A stretch of DNA of 64,000 bases from Drosophila miranda (taxonomy: Eukaryota > Arthropoda > Insecta > Diptera > Drosophilidae). The DNA lies in assembly GCF_003369915.1 (NCBI RefSeq), contig NC_046677.1, positions 9,114,001 through 9,178,000 on the forward strand, given 5' to 3'. Below the pieces are notes generated by a model. It did no database searches. It was not told the DNA's origin and saw only the letters and a program-made list of their open reading frames with translations. Each line of letters begins with the position of its first letter. Positions within the stretch are counted from its first letter, which is position 1. Both the position numbers and the translations under genes were made by a program. Shown here one piece after another: positions 1 to 10,990 of this stretch.

Positions 1-3000
1 CTGGATGCCAGCCAGCCACCCACCCAGGGCTTTTCCTTTGGCTCTTTTCTTTCTATATTTGTATATCTTAAACGCGTTTCGTTGTATCTACTTAAGGCAG
101 CTTAAATATTTGTGTAACATAATACAAAACATACGGGCTTCTTTGGTTATACTTAGATACTGAGCTTAGATACGTGGATAGGAAAGTGGAAAGTAGAAAT
201 GGAAATGGAAATGGAGCAGGGGCAACCACAGACAGAGCCCCCAGCCCAGCCCAGCCCAACGAAATGCACACTGGCATCATAAGCATTATTCTATGGAACA
301 ATTTATAATCGTAGAAGACGATAAGTGGGTTTTAGAGTCCCAATTAGAACATCAAATTACCCGAAAATCTAAAGACACATAGAGAAGAATATTCCATTAA
401 GGTTATCCAGGAAAATCCCTGCGCTTAAAAGATTAAATCTTCAAAAACGATGACAACCGAAACAATTTGGAGATTGGAAATGTTTCAAGCAGCGATAATA
501 TCAACGAACGAGGGAAAACGACTTTAACTGGGAAATCGGTTAACTAATTCAGACATAAAATAGAAAACGGAATACGATCCAGGGGTCTGGACTGGGTGTG
601 TTTTGGGCGTGTCAATGTGCATCGAACATTGATCATTCATGGGCATAAAAATCTAAATATTTCAGGTTCCTTCCTCTTCTGGAATCTCCAATCTCCAATA
701 GCTCTGCTAGAAGCTAGTATTTCTTTCTTCTTTGACGATTACGCTGTGGCATGCGGTTTTGTCTGAAGCCCTATCTTGAACGCCCTATCCCAGGCCCGCT
801 TTTGTCTGTTATTGCTGTCGTAATTATCTGTTCCACTGTGCGGGTAACAACATGTTCTGTTTACAATTCAAATGGAAATTGTGGGTCTCTCTCTCTCTCT
901 CTCTGTTCTGTGGGCTCTGCCGCTTGCCGCCTGTCGTTCGTATCTCCTGCTGTGTGGTGGGTCTGTCTCTGCGAAGGCGAAGTGCATTTATCCCATTTTC
1001 GGTACGTCCTAATGAGGAGTCTCCGAGTTTATTCTGCGCTGTGGCAGTCGTGTGTCGTCTACTTTTAGTTCCTTCTCTCTGTCCGATCTGTTCTTTAGTC
1101 GGAAAGGACAAAACGTGCGCTAAATAAAGATTGTCTGCCTTTTTGGCATCGCCTTTGCCCTCTGCACATCCACAATCCGTAAGCGTTGATAGTCAGACAG
1201 CCAGAAACAAAACCCAAACGAAACGTCACATTTGAAATTCCAATATCCGTATGTGTCTCCTGCATGCTGCAGATGCCTGTCATTTTACTGGCAAATTAAC
1301 CTATGCATTTTAGAGGAGAACCTAAGGAAAAGCATCTCAATAATGCTGGCCCCTCCCAGTTTTTAGTGGATAGATAATTGATATGCCTATCAAGAAAATC
1401 CTTCAGGCTCTTAGTTGGTTAAAATATTACTTTCTCCGAAGTCTTTTGATGACCAAACTCACCTTTTCCATCTAGCGTCCAGCAAAGTGGCTCCCAAAGT
1501 TACGTATTCAATAAATTGACCTTTTTCAGTGGGTTTATGATCCTTCCAGTTCCCGTGCCAGCTGTTGCTTTTGTCGTATGATATTTTGGGGTTTAGCTGG
1601 TGTTTGTAGATGTTGTTGTACCATATACTCGTATATATATGTATATATAGTATGTATATCGATTAGCACACACACAATGGAGCATTGGCCATAGCGATTG
1701 CGTTTTGGACATCGATTGCGATTGCGATTGCGACTGCGACTGGTGAATGGTGTCGTTGAGGCATTTACTCTTCGCGGACCGCTTGTCGTACTTAAACAAA
1801 TGATAGACACTGACACGAGACAACACCGAAGAACACAGATTTCTTATAATTATTAATTTAGGCAAAGGCGGCGACGTAGGGTGGTGCCGTCGGTTGGTGT
1901 GCGTAATAGGATAACGGCAACAGCGGCAAACAACAACAACGATTGACGATGATGATTACAATTACGATGACGACGACGACGACAAGTATTGTACATATGT
2001 ACAGGGGGGGAGGCAGAAACACACAAAAATACACAGACACAAACACACGCACACACACAGAGACACAGAGAATGAGAAATACACTCACGCGCGATTATTG
2101 ATAGACAGACAAACGGTTAGATTAACGCGGATCGGATATCAAAGATCGAAGATCAGGGATCGGTGATCGGCACCAACGCGAGAAAGTTCCACTGTGTTAA
2201 CTGTTAACGGTACTCAAACACGACGCGAGGAAGTTTTCTTTAAGTTTTTCTTTTCTTTGTTGCTATTCTAGTGCACAATTTCCATGGCAGAAGATGGCGG
2301 AGTACACTGTAAGGAATCGGAATGGGGAAACACACATTTGATTAGGATTTAATTGAACTGTGATTTCTTGTATTCGTTTGGTCTAAGCCGCAGCAGCCTT
2401 TCTTGTATTGCTCGCGACTCCCATTTTACCCGTTTTATTATGACAACGGCACTTTTTTCGGTTGGCAACGCGCACTCTGCAACGAGGACGAAGGACAACG
2501 ACTGCAGAGAGAGACGGCGCGATAGAGAATGCGAATGGACGAGCACAAGGCATGGCTCAAAAACACATTCTGCAGGGTGGGATGGACTGAGAGACCCGGA
2601 GAGAGAGTGAGAGAGAGACATTTACATATGGAGGCAGCTGGCTGGCTCTCTCGTTGGTGGCCAATTTGAAACGCCACGAGAATGAAATGCAGCGAAACGA
2701 ATGGGTAGCACAAAGCGCAATCAACAAAATAGAGAACGCAAAATAAACAAAATATAAAAAAGGATAAGCACCAGCAGATGAAGAGCATGAGAGAGAAGAG
2801 TGGTGGGAGAGCGAACACAGAACAGAACACAAAAGCGGCATGTTCTTGCTCTCTCCATCTCCATCTCTTTGTCTCCTTCTCTTGCTTTCCCTCCCCCACC
2901 ATCCCACTCGCTCTCTCTCTAGTTGGCAGGAGGTGTGCGCGCCAGGCGAAAAATCAATGAAAAATATCTGGGAAAAATTGCCGAAATTCTGCATTTGTTG

Positions 3001-4040
3001 TTGGCTTTGTACTTTTTTGATGGTTCTGCGGCTTAAACCTTTATGGTTTATTGAGTTTTTGGGCACATTTTTTCGTTTTTTAGTTTTGTCTTTGCCACTG
3101 GAATTGCTTGGCCTTTTCCTCTCGACGGTCAATTTGAGGCTTTATTATTGTCACACACAAAAAACACGGCACACATCATTCAGCTCCCGCGAGTTTCTCG
3201 CGACAATTTGATTTTATTTGTTTATAGGTACTGCTGCCTGGGCGTAATAAGACAACAGATTTGGGCACCAAATCTCTGGCAGGAGTCCCGACCACCGAGA
3301 AATAAAGGGGATAAAAGAAACCCCCCACGGCCGCTAATGTTTGGAGCGGGCGCAACGAACCTGCCTCGACGACTCAAACGGTTATTCGCGCTCTTTTCCT
3401 AGGGATGTTGGACAAATATATATGTACATATATATAAATAATATATATATATACGTATATCGGCCAAGTCAAGACAAAATTCCGGTATTTCGATGTCCGC
3501 GACGGCCGTGAGAAAACTAACGGTTTTCTTGTCTTTGGGCCGGCGACTTTTGGCTTTTGGTTACAATCAACAGAGAGAGAGAGATTGAGAGAGAGCGCGA
3601 GAGAGAGGAACGGTGGTATTTAACAGCGCTCTCTTCGTGCGAAAATCTTTAATTTTAAAGTTTCCTGCTAAATGGAATTAATACGTTTTTTAAAATTCAA
3701 AAAACAATAATATTATGCTCGTCTCGAATCGCGCTAACATTAATTAATATTTTGCTAATCGCCAGGGAGCGAGAGCATTTCTCCCACCTCGCTGTGCCAA
3801 CACACCTTGCAGTCGTTTACAAACAACATTGCTAGAGCGTCGCATGTTAACACTTAACATAACAGCTCAATAGATGAATGAAATGTTATTTGATGTTATC
3901 TGGTACTAACGAAGCTATTAATTTGTGCCCCATAAAAACATGGTTCGTACAAGTTTAACAGTTTATAATTTTAACAGAATTTGGTTCATTGAATCTTTTC
4001 ATCATCAACTGTTCCAAAGTTTCATTCGTTCCGCTTTCTT

Positions 4041-4105
4041 GCGCTCTCGCTCTCTCTCTCTATCTCTCTCTCACTGTCTCTCGCTCTCTCTCTCTCTCTT
4101 GACTA
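4041..4105. repeat. Interrupted (CT)n microsatellite
   Basis: Near-continuous CT dinucleotides with a few single-base interruptions. On the minus strand it reads as GAGAG words, the binding site type of GAGA factor and CLAMP. Confidence 0.8.
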
Positions 4106-5790
4106 CTTGAGTCGGCGCATGATAAGGGCGTTTGGCTACAAAAACATTAGTTTTGGACACAACAAATTAAATTCCAACCAAAACACATTAAAGAAAACAA
4201 CTAGCGGATAATTTTTGAATTTTTAAATTAGAATCATGTTAGTTCCAATTTCACCGCAGTTTTGATCAACCAACACGCTCTCTCTCACTCTCTCTCGATC
4301 AATGCCACGCTCTCTCTGTTTTTGCCGGCGATGCTTATGTATTTGTTTATTTATAATTTACAAATTGGTTAATTTTGCAAACATACATATGTATGAGTGT
4401 AGTGTGTGCAAGTATATATACACTGTTTAATTACACTGGTGAACGATTTGGCTTGAATTATTTATTGTATTCTTTCACAGCAACAAAAACACACGCTCAC
4501 CTCACACGCTCATGCATACACTGTTCTGTTTCGAACAAGCGGCAAATAAATGTTAATTTATTTCCTTGCGGCTCTACTCTCTTTGTACGCACTTTTTATT
4601 TGTTTACTATAAATAATAATAATAGTAACTTTATGCACTTTAAGCCCCCTCTTTTAAAACAGTTGAACGACTTGAGGTAAATAGCGGAAAATAATAGTGT
4701 TTATAAGTTGTTCTCGTAGATCCATCCTATGCTTCCTCTTTATTTAAAAAAAAACACCACTATTTCGTTCACCTGCACTGCGTTATAATGATTCAATTGT
4801 CATTATATTCTGTGGAATATTAAAATGTTCCTTGGTCTACAGTGGGTTAATCATTCTCCGTCACTGATGGAAGGTTGGAAACCATATTCCTCGATTTTGA
4901 TATTCGATGTGATATTAATAGATAGCTAAGACTTTCATACCTAAACACATCATTTTATCGGATTGATACATTAATTTTATCTAAGATTGGCTAGTTTTTA
5001 GTGATCCGTTTTATTGTAATTTGCCAAAATAAGGTTCCAACAAACAAAGTCAAAGCATAAAACGTGTTACCTCACTGGTCAACAGGTATCTGCTGTAAGG
5101 ATGGGACACTTGTATACCCTTTTTTCATTTAATAATGTTAAAATTCTGTTTTCCAAGCTGCTTTGGAACGTAATTAATAATGACTTTTTCTTGGCTTAAA
5201 ATGTTTATTTATATATATGTATGTATATCTGGATCCCGATACCTATTTTTTCCTATAGAGGCAGAGAGCCTTTATAAGCATCTGTGGAGACACCGCGCCA
5301 CCTGCATATTTTAGAAATATGCATACATATATCGCTCCTCGCTGGATCTGAGCATGTTGTCAAGATTTCAGTCGGCTTCTTTTCTATAAATCGGGTTAGA
5401 ATCGTCTTGGGTGACCACACCAAAGAAAGTCGGTTAAGAAACCATAAACTATGCTAAAAGCATAACAATATCCCATAACTAATCTTCTGATTAAACTCAT
5501 ATCTATTATATTTTCAATATTGGGTCTGCGGCTGTTCTTTGAAATCGTGCGCCGCTTAAATGCCTAAGGAAAAAAGGTATGGACAACAGGCAACACAGCC
5601 CAGAAAGCGTAAAATATGAATGGGAAAATCCACCCTTTTTTCCAATATACCTTGAAGATAAAATCAGCTTTTTCGGCTCAGAAATATACCAAAATATACC
5701 AGACTCAAGTCGGCTCTTCTTCTTTTTATTTGTTGCACTTACGTACATTTTGAATTAATCGTGGTGGGAAACAGCTGTCTTTGCCCAGAT

Positions 5791-5850
5791 GTACTGTTAC
5801 GCGCACAATCTGTGCTGTTACATGCACATTTTTGCTGTTATGCGCAACCA
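5791..5850 (+). repeat. Three tandem copies of a 20-bp motif
   Basis: Three adjacent 20-mers at 5791, 5811 and 5831 share a core of the form CTGTTAYGCGCA. The register is exact at 20 bp with a few substitutions per copy. No gene overlaps it, and I see no larger array. Confidence 0.65.
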
Positions 5851-6400
5851 TTTATTTCTGCCATCGTTCCGATAACCTAATCGGACTGCGTCAGCTGTTT
5901 GAACGACTGACCTCATCATTTAAATAATTTAAATTATATTCAATTAAATGCATCAATAAGTCTTTTTTTTTTCCTTTCGCAATTAAAATTCGTTTTATCG
6001 TCGAGGAAACTGATATCGTTTTGAAAACGAAGAATTCTTGCGGAATGTGAAAACGGGAGTAAATCGGAAACCTTTTGTGAAATTGAAGTCCGGGACTGGC
6101 GGGTAATTTTTGAATTTTGACACCCGATTTTGGCTTTGGCCCCACTGTGTGTCGACGACTAATTAGCAATAATTAGACTAATTAGACTTAATTAATTGTT
6201 TCAGCTGGTAATTGTACAACAACGTATTGTGTTTGGTTAATGTATTTTAATTTTTCTCTTGTAAATTTCTATACAAATTCCCATGCTAGATGAAATTAAA
6301 AAAGAACAAAAATTAAAAAAAAATAGAAGGAAAAAAAATAAAGTATTTAAAATCTCTCCTCGACGGGAATTGGTATCGGCCCTTGTCACTCAGATATTTT

Positions 6401-8702
6401 TATACCCGATACTCAAAATGAGTATTGGGGTATATTAGATTTGTGGTAAAAGTGGATGTGTGTAACGTCCAGAAGGAATCGTTTCCGACCCCATAAAGTA
6501 TATATATTCTTGATCAGCATCAATAGCCGAGTCGATTGAGCCCTGTCTGTCTGTCCGTCTGTCCGTCCGTCCGTCCGTCCGTCCCCTTCAGCGCCTAGTG
6601 CTCAAAGACTATAAGAGCTAGAGCAACGATGTTTTGGATCCAGACTTTTGTGATATGTCACTGCTACAAAAATATTTCAAAACTTCGCCCCGCCCACTTC
6701 CGCCCCCACAAAGGACGAAAATCTGTGGCATCCACATTTTTAAACATACGATAAAACCAAAAACGCAGAATCGGTGAGGATGACCATATCTTCTACAGTG
6801 CAAAATCTGAACCAGATCGTATAATGATTATAGCCAGAATCAAGAAAACAATTTCATTCTTTCTCGCTCTGTCTCTCTCTAACACACAGGATTCATGGTC
6901 GGTTTTGTCAATTGCAAAATATGAGTTCAAGGATCTCAGAACCTATAAGAGCCAGAGCAACCAAATTTGGTATCCACACTCCTGTGATATCGGACCTTGA
7001 CCGTTTCGTGTCCAAATTTCGCCACACCCCCTTCCGCCCACGCAAAGGACGAAAATCTGGGGCATCCACAAATCTCAGAGACTATTAAGGCTAGAGTAAC
7101 CAAATTTGGTATCCGCACTTCTGTTAGATCTCACTATAAATCGTATATCTCAGAATTTCGCCCCACCCCCTTCCGCCCCCACAAAAGACGAAAATCTGTT
7201 GCATCCACAATAGTGCAGATTCGAGAAAACTAAAAATGCAGAATCATAGATAATGACCATATCTATCAGATTGCTGAATCTGGATCAGATCCAGATTCCT
7301 TCCAGATAGCCTTGAGCGCAATTAAGCGATTGATCGCTTTCGAATACAATTCCTCAATCGCCCACAAAGATCTTTGCTGCATTGGTATCGGTTGGAAAAT
7401 TGGAAAACCATCCATTAGATGCTCTCAAACTACCTCATTTGGAGCCCAAGTGGTTGATCCACCCATCTACAATCCAGTAAAACTCTATAATATAATGGCG
7501 TTCCCTTTTAATTGAAGAAGATTCAGTTTCCCCTTGCTATTTAGGTCGCTTTTCGTTTTCTGTCGCAGTTTGTCCACATCTCAGGCGAAATAAAGGCGCC
7601 GAAATGCTTTGCGCAGCTCCCGATTGCATGTGGGGCAGCGGGGGCTTTGAATGGTCGCCGTCAACCACGATAGGCACGGCTCGCAAAGGATATGGCTACA
7701 TGCTGGGGCCATGGCGCAACCATCGGTGAACTTCTTTCGACACACGCTGCAGAAAAGGTAGGACAGCTTCTCTGTATTCTCTTCATTGGTCTTCTGACGC
7801 TTGGCAGCCGATGGTCCAGCTTGATCGTCGTCTTCAGTATCGGGTTGAGTGGATTTGCCCAGTAGCTGAATCAAGGGTTGTCCGCCAGTCGATGCCTGTG
7901 TGGTTGCCACTCCGCCAGTCGATGCTTCTCTGAATCTCACTACTGTAGTAGTTAGTTTGCGCATTGTTTCGTTCGATGGGAACGATATCTTGCTTTTCGT
8001 ATTTGCCATTTTGTAAAACACAAGAAACTTTTACAATTTTTGTAGTATTTACGACACAAGCTTCTCGACCATCGTGGAGAACGGTGTGTCCAAAGATTTA
8101 TATCAAAAGATACGCTATGCCCAAGAAAAACTTAGAAAAATGCTGGAGAAGATGTTTGTTTAATTGTTGGATGATGTTCACCATCTCCACAACTTACCAG
8201 CGGACTATCATTCTAAGGCAAAATGTTAGTTTAAGCTAAATCACGAACGCCTTAGCCAACCCAACCTAACCCTCGGGGTCGACTTAAAATATCACCAATT
8301 CCCCATTCATCTGTTCCCACGCCAATTCTTTCCCACAATCGTAGTTTCTGTCCAAATTTGTATTTACTGTTTAACGGTTTTTTTTTGTTTGTTTTTGCAT
8401 TCCTTTTTAGTTCCCTGTTTAACGTTTATATCTGTTCAAATATTTTCGTACACGAATATCGAAAGAAATTATTAATAAATAAGCCTGTTCACTGCCAACG
8501 GGCCCCAAATATCCAGACTGACAGAATTTCCAGAGACTCCGCAACGATTGGCCTATCGATATATTGATTGTCATCGCCAAGGCCAATCGAAGGGGAAGCT
8601 GAAGCTTCTTGGATTGGAAAAATCGCTATTCCCGGGATAAGGACTGTCTCTCCTTCGAATGTACCTCTTGAATCACATTTTTCCTCGAATGACATACATT
8701 TT
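6401..8702 (+). mobile_element. Array unit 1 (2302 bp)
   Basis: Left edge of the array. It joins unique DNA at about 6397-6401 and carries more private substitutions than the interior units, including a changed word near 7540 and GATTCATGG in place of GTTTCATGG near 6890. Its RING ORF also carries two private residue changes. Confidence 0.9.
7581..8009 (-). CDS. RING-finger protein, unit 1 copy (G2A variant)
   Basis: Same 142-codon frame as the copy at 9869-10297, with two amino-acid differences. Gly2 is Ala, which would remove the N-myristoylation signal, and Pro85, just before the first zinc cysteine, is Leu. All eight zinc ligands are kept. Expression is unknown. Confidence 0.55.
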   Translation of the reverse strand: MANTKSKISFPSNETMRKLTTTVVRFREASTGGVATTQASTGGQPLIQLLGKSTQPDTEDDDQAGPSAAKRQKTNEENTEKLSYLFCSVCRKKFTDGCAMAPACSHILCEPCLSWLTATIQSPRCPTCNRELRKAFRRLYFA

Positions 8703-9868
8703 TATACCCGATACTCAAAATGAGTATTGGGGTATATTAGATTTGTGGTAAAAGTGGATGTGTGTAACGTCCAGAAGGAATCGTTTCCGACCCCATAAAG
8801 TATATATATTCTTGATCAGCATCAATAGCCGAGTCGATTGAGCCCTGTCTGTCTGTCCGTCCGTCCGTCCGTCCGTCCCCTTCAGCGCCTAGTGCTCAAA
8901 GACTATAAGAGCTAGAGCAACGATGTTTTGGATCCAGACTTCTGTGATATGTCACTGCTACAAAAATATTTCAAAACTTCGCCCCGCCCACTTCCGCCCC
9001 CACAAAGGACGAAAATCTGTGGCATCCACATTTTTAAACATACGATAATCGCAGAATCGGTGAGGATGACCATATCTTCTACAGTGCAAAATCTGAACCA
9101 GATCGTATAATGATTATAGCCAGAATCAAGAAAACAATTTCATTCTTTCTCGCTCTGTCTCTCTCTAACACACAGGTTTCATGGTCGGTTTTGTCAATTG
9201 CAAAATATGAGTTCAAGGATCTCAGAACCTATAAGAGCCAGAGCAACCAAATTTGGTATCCACACTCCTGTGATATCGGACCTTGACCGTTTCGTGTCCA
9301 AATTTCGCCACACCCCCTTCCGCCCCCGCAAAGGACGAAAATCTGGGGCATCCACAAATCTCAGAGACTATTAAGGCTAGAGTAACCAAATTTGGTATCC
9401 GCACTTCTGTTAGATCTCACTATAAATCGTATATCTCAGAATTTCGCCCCACCCCCTTCCGCCCCCACAAAAGACGAAAATCTGTTGCATCCACAATATT
9501 GCAGATTCGAGAAAACTAAAAACGCAGAATCATAGATAATGACCATATCTATCAGATTGCTGAATCTGGATCAGATCTAGATTCCTTCCAGATAGCCTTG
9601 AGCGCAATTCAGCGATTGATCGCTTTCGAATACAATTCCTCAATCGCCCACAAAGATCTTTGCTGCATTGGTATCGGTTGGAAAATTGGAAAACCATCCA
9701 TTAGATGCTCTCAAACTACCTCATTTGGAGCCCAAGTTGTTGATCCACCCATCTACAATCCAGTAAAACTCTATAATATAATGGCGTTCCCTTTTAATTG
9801 AAGAAGATTCAGTTTCCCCTTGATATATTTAGGTCGCTTTTCGTTTTCTGTCGCAGTTTGTCCACATC

Positions 9869-10297
9869 TCAGGCGAAATAAAGGCGCCGAAATGCTTTGC
9901 GCAGCTCCCGATTGCATGTGGGGCAGCGGGGGCTTTGAATGGTCGCCGTCAACCACGATAGGCACGGCTCGCAAAGGATATGGCTACATGCTGGGGCCAT
10001 GGCGCAACCATCGGTGAACTTCTTTCGACACACGCTGCAGAAAGGGTAGGACAGCTTCTCTGTATTCTCTTCATTGGTCTTCTGACGCTTGGCAGCCGAT
10101 GGTCCAGCTTGATCGTCGTCTTCAGTATCGGGTTGAGTGGATTTGCCCAGTAGCTGAATCAAGGGTTGTCCGCCAGTCGATGCCTGTGTGGTTGCCACTC
10201 CGCCAGTCGATGCTTCTCTGAATCTCACTACTGTAGTAGTTAGTTTGCGCATTGTTTCGTTCGATGGGAACGATATCTTGCTTTTCGTATTTCCCAT
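9869..10297 (-). CDS. RING-finger (C3HC4) protein, array consensus copy
   Basis: Predicted small E3 ubiquitin ligase of 142 residues. The first ATG gives MGNTKSK, which fits the N-myristoylation pattern (Gly2, Ser6) followed by lysines; upstream in-frame codons contain no ATG. Residues 28-45 hold a short internal duplication (EAST-GG / QAST-GG). Residues 46-62 give a hydrophobic run followed by acidic residues, which could be a SUMO-interacting motif. A basic stretch AAKRQK lies at 68-73. The RING ligands are C87, C90, C104, H106, C109, C112, C125 and C128, in canonical spacing. The C-terminal tail after the last cysteine pair resembles that of RNF4/Degringolade-type SUMO-targeted ligases, but I cannot confirm that relationship. 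It has no introns. A 68-codon open frame further upstream on the same strand (10777-10983) could supply a 5' exon. It may equally be a captured, unexpressed gene fragment. Confidence 0.65.
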   Translation of the reverse strand: MGNTKSKISFPSNETMRKLTTTVVRFREASTGGVATTQASTGGQPLIQLLGKSTQPDTEDDDQAGPSAAKRQKTNEENTEKLSYPFCSVCRKKFTDGCAMAPACSHILCEPCLSWLTATIQSPRCPTCNRELRKAFRRLYFA

Positions 10298-10304
10298 TTT
10301 GTAA

Positions 10305-10517
10305 AACACAAGAAACTTTTACAATTTTTGTAGTATTTACGACACAAGCTTCTCGACCATCGTGGAGAACGGTGTGTCCAAAGATTTATATCAAAAGATA
10401 CGCTATGCCCAAGAAAAACTTAGAAAAATGCTGGAGAAGATGTTTGTTTAATTGTTGGATGATGTTCACCATCTCCACAACTTACCAGCGGACTATCATT
10501 CTAAGGCAAAATGTTAG
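10305..10517 (+). pseudogene. Plus-strand coding-like fragment divergent to the RING ORF
   Basis: A frame open from 10305 reads about 48 residues of ordinary composition, including ENGVSKDLYQKIRYAQEKL, then hits one TAA at 10449. It continues in the same frame with LLDDVHHLHNLPADYHSK to a TAG at 10515. The balanced, amphipathic character suggests a real protein relic rather than chance. It lies head-to-head with the RING ORF, eight bases from its ATG, and recurs in every unit that keeps the captured segment. I do not recognise the parent gene. Confidence 0.35.
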
Positions 10518-10776
10518 TTTAAGCTAAATCACGAACGCCTTAGCCAACCCAACCTAACCCTCGGGGTCGACTTAAAATATCACCAATTCCCCATTCATCT
10601 GTTCCCACGCCAATTCTTTCCCACAATCGTAGTTTCTGTCCAAATTTGTATTTACTGTTTAACGGTTTTTTTTTGTTTGTTTTTGCATTCCCATTTAGTT
10701 CCCTGTTTAACGTTTATATCTGTTCAAACATTTTCGTACACGAATATCGAAAGAAATTATTAATAAATAAGCCTGT

Positions 10777-10983
10777 TCACTGCCAACGGGCCCCAAATAT
10801 CCAGACTGACAGAATTTCCAGAGACTCCGCAACGATTGGCCTATCGATATATTGATTGTCATCGCCAAGGCCAATCGAAGGGGAAGCTGAAGCTTCTTGG
10901 ATTGGAAAAATCGCTATTCCCGGGATAAGGACTGTCTCTCCTTCGAATGTACCTCTTGAATCACATTTTTCCTCGAATGACAT
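10777..10983 (-). CDS. 68-codon open frame in captured segment, unknown
   Basis: Starts with a true ATG (MSFEEKCDSR) close to the junction with the next Helitron and ends at a stop after GARWQ. It is open in most units, one of which (unit 7) has a small in-frame deletion. It lies upstream of the RING ORF on the same strand and could be a 5' exon or a separate peptide. No domain is recognised; it may be chance. Confidence 0.2.
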   Translation of the reverse strand: MSFEEKCDSRGTFEGETVLIPGIAIFPIQEASASPSIGLGDDNQYIDRPIVAESLEILSVWIFGARWQ

Positions 10984-10990
10984 ACATTTT

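Larger units (their letters stand above)
1..6400. other. Gene-free, simple-sequence-rich region
   Basis: I find no convincing coding exon here. The stretch is rich in CT/GA tracts (for example around 890-905, 2600-2620, 2900-2930, 3570-3610 and 4040-4105), AT dinucleotide runs (1630-1660, 3418-3462) and a GATTGC hexamer run near 1712-1740. The open frames present are low-complexity Ser/Leu or Arg/Glu strings produced by those tracts. Dense GAGA words would suit GAGA-factor binding, so it may be the promoter or first intron of a gene lying to the left, but no splice or start site decides this. Confidence 0.5.
8703..10990 (+). mobile_element. Array unit 2 (2288 bp), reference unit
   Basis: Helitron part runs 8703 to about 9574: 5' end, short (GTCC)n at about 8849-8879, three 140-bp internal repeats near 8895, 9218 and 9356, and a GA-rich tract at about 9146-9170. 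The captured segment runs from about 9575 to 10990 and contains the minus-strand RING ORF, a plus-strand coding-like fragment and a 68-codon minus-strand open frame near the right end. Confidence 0.9.

Noticed and set aside
2557-3132. 191-codon minus-strand open frame
   Set aside because: Low-complexity Ser/Leu and Arg/Glu strings from CT/GA tracts, no domain, overlapping frames equally open.
9283-9519. 78-codon plus-strand and 60-codon minus-strand frames recurring in each array unit
   Set aside because: They fall in the Helitron internal repeats, often start on non-ATG codons, and carry the repeat boxes and no domain. Their recurrence only reflects unit copying.
9598-9801. 67-codon plus-strand frame recurring in the captured segment
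   Set aside because: Starts at TTG and not ATG; slightly protein-like but without a domain. It may be part of a captured exon; not strong enough to call.
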